A DNA stretch of 5,365 nt, taken from NCBI GenBank assembly GCA_030614645.1, contig JAUWTR010000153.1, positions 1 to 5,365 on the forward strand, written 5' to 3'. Position 1 is the first letter of the stretch. Each line of letters starts with the position of its first letter. This DNA is from Candidatus Aminicenantota bacterium (GTDB taxonomy: Bacteria > Acidobacteriota > Aminicenantia > Aminicenantales > Aminicenantaceae). The notes under the pieces are model-generated. The model had not been told where the DNA came from, ran no database searches, and was given only the letters and a program-made list of their open reading frames with translations. This document shows, one piece after another, positions 1 to 4,749 of this stretch. A program made the translations under genes and the position numbers.

Positions 1-179
1 GCCGCGGGCTGTTCAGCCCCAGTTTCTTCACCTATCTCTACTTTTAATTTTTCGATCTGTTGGGTAAGTGCATCTCTTTTGCTTTCCAGTCTATCCAGCT
101 GTGCCCTCTTCTCTTGAGGACCGCAGGTAGAGAGGAAAGCTATCATGCTTAATACGGCAATAAGTTTTAGTTCTCTCAT
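1..179 (-). CDS. Efflux periplasmic adaptor (membrane-fusion) lipoprotein, N-terminal part
   Basis: Partial gene: it starts at the ATG complementary to 177-179 and runs off the left edge after 59 codons. Residues 1-18 form a short Sec signal (MRELKLIAVLSMIAFLST) followed by Cys19, giving a lipobox LSTC. Thr at -1 is less usual than Gly, Ala or Ser. Residues 24-52 are a charged amphipathic stretch with hydrophobic residues at heptad positions (L31, L38, I42, L45, I49), so a short coiled coil is likely. This layout of signal, lipid-anchored Cys and short coil is typical of the start of HlyD/AcrA-type adaptors that bridge an inner-membrane pump to a TolC channel. The diagnostic lipoyl and beta-barrel domains lie outside the window, so the family call rests mainly on the position five bases behind a tolC-like gene. 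The ribosome-binding site AAGGA (188-192) lies inside the end of that gene, with eight bases to the ATG. An unrelated coiled-coil lipoprotein is the main alternative. Confidence 0.72.
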   Translation of the reverse strand, partial: MRELKLIAVLSMIAFLSTCGPQEKRAQLDRLESKRDALTQQIEKLKVEIGEETGAEQPA

Positions 180-184
180 AGTAT

Positions 185-1579
185 TTATCCTTCAAAATAA
201 TTGTTACTGATCTTGTCCAGCGAATTTTTAGCATTGAGCAAAGCAGCCATAGCCTGGATATAATCAGACTGGGACTGAAGATATTTATCATTAGCCTGGG
301 TCAGATCCATACTGGAAGCCATGCCTTCTCTGTATTTTGTCAAAGTTGCGTTATAGACTTTTTCAGAAAGAGCCATATTTTCTTTAGTATTGAGATAATT
401 TTCATAGGCTGATTTTAGATTGACCCTTGCCTTGGATGCTTCCAGGAGTATTCCCTGAGCGGCTTGTTCCCTGGCATTCCGCATCTGGTCCAGTGTAATG
501 GCGGCCTGTTGGACCCTTGCTTTCTGGGCACCGCTTTTAAAGATCGGAATATCAATATTTACACCGAAAAACTGGGCGCGGAACCAGTTTTCATCAAAAT
601 TAAAAAAATTGAATGAATCACGCATGGCGCTTCGCTGATAAGTATAAAATGCGGCTACAGTAGGAAAATATTTGGATTTTTCATTTTTTAAGGCCAGTTC
701 TGATAATTTTTCCTGGGTGACGAGCAGTTTATAGTCAAGGTTGCTTTCTAGATCAAAATCAGCTTCGACAAGCTTTGCAACATCCACCCGGCTGAGGATG
801 TCTTCCAATTTTTCTGTAAGGGAAATGTTTTCTTTAAGTTCTATCCCCATTTGGAATTTTAGTAAATTATAGGCAATGTCCTTCTGTCTGCTGATGGTCT
901 GGAGGCTGTTTTTTAACTTTGTAGTCGAGATCTGGAGCAGGTCGACATCCGTTTCCTCCACAAAGCCTTCTTTGTAGATTTCCCTTATCTCATATAAGGT
1001 TTTTTCCAAATTCTCCAGATTTGCTTTAAGGATTTTTTCACTTTCTTCTGACACCAGAATCAGATAGTAAGTGCTGGTAACGGTTTCCTTAACATCAAGC
1101 TGCGTCTGTTCCAGGCCCTGGTCAGCCAGCCGGCGGTAGATCGATGCGGCCTGGAGGCCGACGAAATAGCTGCCGTTAAAAATCAGCTGCTGCACTGTAA
1201 TGTTGAAATTGGCAGTGTGCTGGGTGCCGAACTGTACAGGAATTTTTTCGTCAAATTTCCCCTCAAAAAAATTTGGGATCAGGATGGTGGCCAGCTCCAG
1301 GTTGTTTATATAGCTTATGCCTGAGCTAACCTGGGGCAGGCCCGAAGCAACGATTTCTTTCAGCTTTTTTTGGGCCGCAGCCACATCCAGCTTGGACTTT
1401 CTGATGTTATAGCTGTGCTGAACCGCATACTGCTGGGAGGATATCAGGCTGAAAGGTTTTATTTCCTTTTTTTCGACCTGGCCAGCTTGAATAGCAGCCC
1501 CGGATATTACTAATGCTAAGCACAGAAAACAAATCAGATGATTTCTAATCGCTAATCGGCATCTTGTTTTGTGCATCAT
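185..1579 (-). CDS. TolC-family outer-membrane efflux channel protein
   Basis: This 464-residue protein has the usual length of the outer-membrane efflux protein (OEP/TolC) family. These form trimeric beta-barrels with long periplasmic alpha-helical tunnels, the exit duct of tripartite efflux and type I secretion systems. An N-terminal Sec signal covers about residues 1-32 (hydrophobic 15-30, probable cleavage after AIQA). Two homologous OEP halves are visible. The first, about 44-245, has AVQHSYNIRKSKLDVAAAQ, the strand-like SSGISYINNLEL and the helix pair around YKEGFVEETDVDLLQ (202-216). The second, about 280-460, has the parallel LSELALKNEKSKYFPTVAAF, the hallmark GVNIDIPIFKSG (339-350) and YREGMASSMDLTQAND (416-431). 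There is no lipobox, unlike many OprM-type relatives. It is the first gene of a minus-strand operon with the adaptor five bases downstream. Its mRNA leader is about 60 bases, with a palindrome at its start. Two adjacent ATGs (1577-1579 and 1574-1576) compete; AAGGA at 1584-1588 is four bases from the first and seven from the second, so the second may be the real start. The transported substrate cannot be told from sequence. Confidence 0.93.
   Translation of the reverse strand: MMHKTRCRLAIRNHLICFLCLALVISGAAIQAGQVEKKEIKPFSLISSQQYAVQHSYNIRKSKLDVAAAQKKLKEIVASGLPQVSSGISYINNLELATILIPNFFEGKFDEKIPVQFGTQHTANFNITVQQLIFNGSYFVGLQAASIYRRLADQGLEQTQLDVKETVTSTYYLILVSEESEKILKANLENLEKTLYEIREIYKEGFVEETDVDLLQISTTKLKNSLQTISRQKDIAYNLLKFQMGIELKENISLTEKLEDILSRVDVAKLVEADFDLESNLDYKLLVTQEKLSELALKNEKSKYFPTVAAFYTYQRSAMRDSFNFFNFDENWFRAQFFGVNIDIPIFKSGAQKARVQQAAITLDQMRNAREQAAQGILLEASKARVNLKSAYENYLNTKENMALSEKVYNATLTKYREGMASSMDLTQANDKYLQSQSDYIQAMAALLNAKNSLDKISNNYFEG
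188..192 (-). promoter_or_regulatory. Ribosome-binding site of the adaptor gene, inside the tolC-like gene
   Basis: The minus strand reads AAGGA here, eight bases before the ATG at 179. The site overlaps the last codons of the upstream gene (stop codon 185-187). Ribosomes ending the tolC-like gene would expose or reuse it, so translational coupling of channel and adaptor is likely. The site also fixes the adaptor start. Confidence 0.7.
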
Positions 1580-1583
1580 TTTT

Positions 1584-1588
1584 TCCTT
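1584..1588 (-). promoter_or_regulatory. Ribosome-binding site bearing on the tolC-like start choice
   Basis: The minus strand reads AAGGA. Spacing to the first ATG is four bases, which is short. Spacing to the second ATG, one codon later, is seven bases and close to optimal. The mature protein is the same either way because the signal peptide is removed. Confidence 0.6.
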
Positions 1589-1613
1589 AACCTAACTCTT
1601 TGGTTTAATAATG

Positions 1614-1641
1614 AAACTGACTAGTTTTATTTTAAAACTGA
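1614..1641 (+). repeat. Direct repeat AAACTGA, two copies 21 bases apart
   Basis: The copies AAACTGA lie at 1614-1620 and 1635-1641. The second includes part of the right arm of the 1623-1639 palindrome. The start-to-start distance of 21 bases is two helical turns, so both copies face the same side of the DNA. This is compatible with a second half-site for the protein bound at the palindrome, but a seven-base repeat can arise by chance in AT-rich DNA. Confidence 0.35.
1623..1639. promoter_or_regulatory. Perfect 17-base palindrome, likely repressor operator of the efflux operon
   Basis: The sequence is AGTTTTA-TTT-TAAAACT, with two perfect seven-base arms around a three-base centre. It covers about +2 to +18 relative to the predicted transcription start (near 1641) of the tolC-like operon. 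A bound protein there would block transcription, the usual arrangement for TetR- or MarR-type control of efflux pumps. No regulator gene is in the window, so the binding protein is unknown. A weak AT-only RNA hairpin at the 5' end of the mRNA is the alternative reading. Confidence 0.5.
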
Positions 1642-1647
1642 AGGGTC

Positions 1648-1676
1648 ACAATAGCACAGTCTTGAGTTCCTGTCAA
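1648..1676 (-). promoter_or_regulatory. Sigma70-type promoter of the tolC-like/adaptor operon
   Basis: On the minus strand a perfect -35 box TTGACA (1671-1676) is followed by a 17-base spacer and the -10 box TATTGT (1648-1653), a four-of-six match. TGC directly precedes the -10, giving an extended -10 motif (TGn) that compensates for the weaker hexamer. Transcription should start near 1641, leaving a leader of about 60 bases before the ATG at 1579. This is the best promoter in the window. Confidence 0.72.
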
Positions 1677-1697
1677 CCGCTCGAATCAAGTAATTTC

Positions 1698-1726
1698 TTG
1701 CTCACTAACCTTTTTTCTATTAGAAT
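1698..1726 (+). promoter_or_regulatory. Weak candidate promoter for the alkC-like gene
   Basis: TTGCTC (1698-1703), a 17-base spacer and TAGAAT (1721-1726, five of six) form a possible promoter. The predicted start, near 1733, would fall inside the ribosome-binding site AAAGGAG (1732-1738) and leave almost no leader. The true promoter may therefore lie further upstream and be unrecognised. Confidence 0.25.
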
Positions 1727-1744
1727 AGTCGAAAGGAGCAAATC

Positions 1745-2830
1745 ATGGCAGAACGGTTGAAAGAATTATTTTTTACTCGAGATTCTATTAATACATTTGC
1801 ATATACTATCAAAAAAGCTTATTCCGATTTTGACAAAAAGAGGTTTATCGATCTCGTATTCGATACGACCTTTGAAAGTAAAGAAATAAAAGAGAGAATG
1901 ACGCATACAACCCGCTGCCTGCACGAAACACTGTCGAAATCATATGCGGACGCTCTGACGATCCTTAAAAAAGCCGCCCCTTTTGTCAAAGGTTTTGAAG
2001 CATTGACACTTCCAGATTATGTAGCCGAGTATGGAAGGGAAAACTGGGACCTGTCTCTTCCTGTTCTGGGCTACTTTACGCAGTATGCTACCGCAGAACT
2101 TGCCGTACGTCCGTTCCTGGCAAAAGATCCCAAAAAAGTTATGGCCTTTATGATGATTTGGGCCAAGAGTAATAAACCTAAAATCCGCCGCTTTGCCAGT
2201 GAAGGATGCAGGCCAAGGCTTCCATGGGCGATGGCTTTACCGAAATTCAAAAAAGATCCAAGCCTCATTATAAAGGTCTTGGAGATCCTTAAAGATGATG
2301 ATTCGGAGGACGTTCGTAGAAGTGTGGCTAACAATTTAAATGATATATCAAAAGACCATCCGGATATAGTACTGGATATCTGTAAGAGATGGCATGGACA
2401 CTCAAAAAACAGGGGCAAAATCGTCAAACACGCCTGTCGAACACTGCTGAAAGCAGGCCACAAAGATGCACTTGCGATTTTCGGATACAGTGATCCGGCT
2501 TCAATGAGAGTCGATGATTTGAGAATCGATAAAGAACAAGTGAACATGGGCGATTATCTGCGCTTTTCATTTGATCTGCACTTAAAAAAGAAAAGCAAAG
2601 TCCGTCTGGAATATATTGTATTTTTTGTTAAAGCAAAAGGCCGGATGTCAAAAAAGGTCTTTAAAATCACTGAAAACGTATATGATCCCGGAATTATTTC
2701 CATTTCCAGAAAACATTCGTTTAAAGATATGTCGACGCGCAAGCATTATGCAGGAACACATCACATTTCCATCATTGTAAATGGAGTAGAAAAAGCCAAG
2801 GTCTCTTTTTTGCTCAAGAAAAACTTTTAA
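1745..2830 (+). CDS. alkC: AlkC-family DNA glycosylase (HEAT-like repeats plus Ig-like domain)
   Basis: The 361-residue cytosolic protein resembles AlkC, a base-excision-repair glycosylase that removes alkylated bases (3-methyladenine and 3-methylcytosine in studied members) without flipping the base out. HEAT-like helical repeats fill about residues 1-250. The signature RRFASEGCRPRLPW (148-161) and RRSVANNLNDISKDHPD (191-207) are clear. Glu118, Glu153, Trp161 and Asp200 sit at a constant offset of three from the functional residues I recall for Pseudomonas fluorescens AlkC (E121, E156, W164, D203); this is from memory and needs an alignment. Residues about 255-361 are beta-rich and Lys-rich (LRFSFDLHLKKKSKVRLEYIVFFVKAKG, shown in part at 272-291) and match the extra C-terminal Ig-like DNA-binding domain of the AlkC-alpha subgroup. 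The ATG has AAAGGAG (1732-1738) at six bases. The gene is divergent from the efflux operon and appears monocistronic; a shared function with efflux in toxic-compound defence is possible but unsupported. Confidence 0.9.
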   Translation: MAERLKELFFTRDSINTFAYTIKKAYSDFDKKRFIDLVFDTTFESKEIKERMTHTTRCLHETLSKSYADALTILKKAAPFVKGFEALTLPDYVAEYGRENWDLSLPVLGYFTQYATAELAVRPFLAKDPKKVMAFMMIWAKSNKPKIRRFASEGCRPRLPWAMALPKFKKDPSLIIKVLEILKDDDSEDVRRSVANNLNDISKDHPDIVLDICKRWHGHSKNRGKIVKHACRTLLKAGHKDALAIFGYSDPASMRVDDLRIDKEQVNMGDYLRFSFDLHLKKKSKVRLEYIVFFVKAKGRMSKKVFKITENVYDPGIISISRKHSFKDMSTRKHYAGTHHISIIVNGVEKAKVSFLLKKNF

Positions 2831-2885
2831 AAAGGAGAATTATCTTTTTGGAAACAAGGTAATTTTCACAGCCTGTCCCCTTTTA

Positions 2886-2914
2886 TTTACTCCTTTGAAC
2901 AGCTGCTATATAAT
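2886..2914 (+). promoter_or_regulatory. Candidate sigma70-type promoter of the beta-propeller gene
   Basis: TTTACT (2886-2891, four of six) is followed by exactly 17 bases and a perfect TATAAT (2909-2914). Transcription should start near 2921, giving a leader of about 40 bases before the ATG at 2962. This suggests the propeller gene is transcribed independently of the alkC-like gene, although read-through is possible because no convincing terminator separates them. Confidence 0.55.
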
Positions 2915-2961
2915 AGGGCCTCAAAAAAATAGCATCGATTTTATTATGATGGAGGAAGAAG

Positions 2962-4155
2962 ATGACCCGGATAAAAGTTTTCATTGCTATGGCAGTATGG
3001 CTTACAGCCGCAATTATCGCGCCTGCAGCTCAGAAGGTAGAAACAAAAGACGGAGTGCGCCTAGTGCACAACCAGGGCCGCGGTATTTGGGGAAAATCCC
3101 CGGACTTAACTCTGGAAAAAATCCGCACCCTAGGAGATATTGAGGCTTTAGATGAAAACGTCACCTTTTATATGCCCCAGGATATTGCCCTGGATCCTGA
3201 GGGAAATCTATATGTGCTTGACACAGGAAACCACCGCATTCAGAAATTTTCTCCAAAAGGAAATTTTTTAACCACTATCGGCCGGGAAGGGCAGGGGCCG
3301 GGAGAATTCAATTACCCCGGGTCTTTGGACTTTGGAAAAAACGGAGAACTGATCGTTGCCTCTCCCTACATCCAAAAGATCCAGTTTCTCAACTCTGAGG
3401 GCCTAGAGACCGAAAGCCTGCATCTGACTGAGATGCTGACTGCCTATATCCGGGTTTTCGGCCCGGACCATTTGCTGGCAGCAGTCAGGCGGCTTTCATT
3501 CACACCTGATGATAAAAAAAAGAAGCTTGAACCTCTGATGCAGGTTATGAACAGGGAAGGAAAAGTAATTAAAAAATTCGGGGAGCCGCGTGACTATAAA
3601 AACAAGCTGGTAAACAGCCGGGGGAATCAGGTATCCTTCACCATAGACAACGACAAAAACATATACCTTACCTTCCAGTTTCAAAACAGGATAGAGAAAT
3701 TTTCACAAGAAGGCAAGCTTCTCTGGAGCGCGGATAGAAAGCTGAACTATAATGCCAGCAAGCCCATAAACAAAGGCAAGATCGAATCAGCAGGCGGAGG
3801 AGTCAGTATTGAGTCTCCCAAAATGAACAAAGTCAGCGAATCTATTGCAGTTGACAGCCGCGGCCTAATCTGGGTAATTACCCTGAACCGACAGCTTAAA
3901 GATGTGGAAAAGGCCTACACTTCAATCCGCATGTCTAACACTGGAGGCAGCAGCTCTATTTCAATGTCAGCAGGAGGCAGAGGCGAAGCCACAGAGACTG
4001 ATGCATATAAGCTTGAGGTTTTCGATAAGGAAGGAGTGCTTCTGGGCAGTATTCCTCTGGACCATTTTGCAGACCTGATCCGTATCCAGGAAGACCGCCT
4101 CTTTATCCTGGACAAGCTTCGGCGTATGCAGGTCCATGAGTACAAAATTCAATAA
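2962..4155 (+). CDS. Secreted NHL-type (six-bladed) beta-propeller protein
   Basis: The 397-residue protein has a Sec signal peptide (hydrophobic 5-20, probable cleavage after APAA at 23), so it is periplasmic or exported. The clearest blade is at residues 71-110: MPQDIALDPEGNLYVLDTG followed by NHRIQKFSPKGNF, the NHL pattern (P-x-D-I-A-L-D-x-x-G-N-L-Y-V-x-D-x-x-N-x-R-I-Q-K-F). More degenerate blades follow at about 112-150, 226-257 (FTIDNDKNIYLTF, RIEKFSQEGKLLW), 294-312 (SIAVDSRGLIWVITL), 347-366 and 371-396, which fits six blades in all. A Gly/Ser-rich stretch (327-341) interrupts a blade and is probably an exposed loop. There are no catalytic residues I can name; such propellers usually bind proteins or ligands, and no partner is evident here. 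GGAGGA (2951-2956) is five bases from the ATG. The lead-in DGVRLVHN (30-37) resembles propellers common in Aminicenantes-like genomes, which is the main taxonomic clue here. Confidence 0.85.
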   Translation: MTRIKVFIAMAVWLTAAIIAPAAQKVETKDGVRLVHNQGRGIWGKSPDLTLEKIRTLGDIEALDENVTFYMPQDIALDPEGNLYVLDTGNHRIQKFSPKGNFLTTIGREGQGPGEFNYPGSLDFGKNGELIVASPYIQKIQFLNSEGLETESLHLTEMLTAYIRVFGPDHLLAAVRRLSFTPDDKKKKLEPLMQVMNREGKVIKKFGEPRDYKNKLVNSRGNQVSFTIDNDKNIYLTFQFQNRIEKFSQEGKLLWSADRKLNYNASKPINKGKIESAGGGVSIESPKMNKVSESIAVDSRGLIWVITLNRQLKDVEKAYTSIRMSNTGGSSSISMSAGGRGEATETDAYKLEVFDKEGVLLGSIPLDHFADLIRIQEDRLFILDKLRRMQVHEYKIQ

Positions 4156-4195
4156 AAGTTAATTATTCCAGGGACATCATACTTAATTCCCCAGC

Positions 4196-4591
4196 CTACA
4201 CTTTAGTCCTTATTATCTTTGCCACAAAATCTGCAGTCGGATCGGGGCAGCGGACATATTCTGTAGTGACTCCATCAGGATCGATCACTTTTTCATAAGG
4301 AGTCCCCTCGTATTTCCAGGGCAAAGTGACTCCGTTTTCCAAGAGCCGGACAAAATCATGCAAACTGGACCGGAGCCAGGGGCAAAGCTTTCCCATATCC
4401 TGCGGATACTTAAATTTTTCCCCCTTTTTATGGCACCAGGAATCTTCTCTAGCCTCAAAAATCTCAATGTCAATCTTGTATTTCTTCTCTCCGGCCTGCC
4501 CGGCTGCAGCACCAGGGACGGGCAAGATGGGGGCAGCCATCAGCCCGGCAAGGCCGCATCCTGATTTTCCTAAAAATTCTCTTCTTTTCAT
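4196..4591 (-). CDS. Tat-exported TIGR04076-like small protein
   Basis: The protein has 131 residues. Residues 1-30 are a twin-arginine signal: KRREFLGKS (2-10), a moderately hydrophobic stretch to about 28, and a probable cleavage site after GAAA (27-30). The mature part of about 100 residues matches the TIGR04076 family as I know it: a KYKIDIEIFEARE opening strand (37-49), Cys53 in CHKKGEKF, the central KLCPWLRSSLHDFVRLLENG (68-87) with Cys70, and the closing RCPDP (114-118) with Cys115. The family's function is unknown. Members I recall are mostly short proteins without a signal, so the Tat signal is notable. The three Cys could bind a metal or cluster, and Tat export of already folded proteins would suit a cofactor; this is inference. 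AGAGGAG (4598-4604) is six bases from the ATG. It converges with the propeller gene 40 bases away and diverges from the MBL hydrolase. Confidence 0.8.
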   Translation of the reverse strand: MKRREFLGKSGCGLAGLMAAPILPVPGAAAGQAGEKKYKIDIEIFEAREDSWCHKKGEKFKYPQDMGKLCPWLRSSLHDFVRLLENGVTLPWKYEGTPYEKVIDPDGVTTEYVRCPDPTADFVAKIIRTKV

Positions 4592-4618
4592 TTTTATCTC
4601 CTCTAAATTTCTCCCGCT

Positions 4619-4647
4619 AATATACTCTTAATTTCATTGACTGTGCA
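4619..4647 (-). promoter_or_regulatory. Candidate promoter of the TIGR04076-like gene
   Basis: On the minus strand TGCACA (4642-4647, four of six) is followed by a 17-base spacer and TATATT (4619-4624, five of six). The start would fall near 4612, giving a leader of about 20 bases that still contains the whole ribosome-binding site (4598-4604). Confidence 0.4.
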
Positions 4648-4655
4648 ATCTCTAT

Positions 4656-4669
4656 ATGATAAAAATCAT
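4656..4669. promoter_or_regulatory. CRP/FNR-like palindrome between divergent genes
   Basis: ATGAT-AAAA-ATCAT is a perfect inverted repeat with the geometry of the FNR box (TTGAT-N4-ATCAA). It matches the TGAT/ATCA core and differs only in the outermost base of each arm. Its centre (4662.5) is about 50 bases upstream of the predicted start of the TIGR04076-like gene and about 46 bases upstream of one candidate start for the MBL gene. One regulator of the CRP/FNR family could therefore act on both genes. The region is AT-rich, so chance is not excluded. Confidence 0.4.
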
Positions 4670-4675
4670 TTAACC

Positions 4676-4702
4676 TTAACAATTCAAAAAAATGTCGATA
4701 AT
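4676..4702 (+). promoter_or_regulatory. Candidate promoter of the MBL hydrolase gene
   Basis: TTAACA (4676-4681, five of six) and GATAAT (4697-4702, five of six) are separated by 15 bases, shorter than ideal. TAAAAT (4702-4707) offers an alternative -10 at 20 bases. A further option is TTGACT (4637-4642) with TAAAAA (4660-4665) at 17 bases, which would place the 4656-4669 palindrome over the -10. The exact start cannot be decided from sequence. Confidence 0.35.
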
Positions 4703-4749
4703 AAAATAAGGTATTGCTTTTATGAATAATTCAGGAAAGGAGAGTAACA

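Noticed and set aside
91..291. A 66-codon minus-strand reading frame spanning the tolC-like/adaptor junction.
   Set aside because: It overlaps two better-supported minus-strand genes in another frame, and its sequence resembles no protein I recognise.
2071..2547. A 158-codon minus-strand reading frame inside the alkC-like gene.
   Set aside because: It lies wholly antisense to a well-conserved gene and its composition looks like reverse-strand translation, with no domain and no ribosome-binding site evident.
2825..2848. AAAAAG and CTTTTT as a possible hairpin terminator after the alkC-like gene.
   Set aside because: The stem is almost pure AT, short and with a long loop, so it is too weak to call a terminator.
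2832..2862. AAGGAG followed ten bases later by TTG and a four-codon reading frame ending in TAA, just after the alkC-like gene.
   Set aside because: It is too short to be a gene and most likely chance, although a decayed start region of a lost downstream gene is conceivable.
2895..3143. An 82-codon plus-strand reading frame overlapping the start of the propeller gene.
   Set aside because: It has no ribosome-binding site at its ATG, its translation has no recognisable domain, and it is out of frame with the propeller gene, which has a good ribosome-binding site and signal peptide.
4156..4195. A possible bidirectional terminator between the convergent propeller and TIGR04076-like genes.
   Set aside because: The 40-base gap holds an imperfect direct repeat (TTAATT...CCAG) but no GC-rich inverted repeat with a T run, so no terminator can be supported.
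4326..4631. Plus-strand reading frames of 68 and 101 codons opposite the TIGR04076-like gene.
   Set aside because: They are antisense to a gene with a Tat signal and family motifs and have no independent support.
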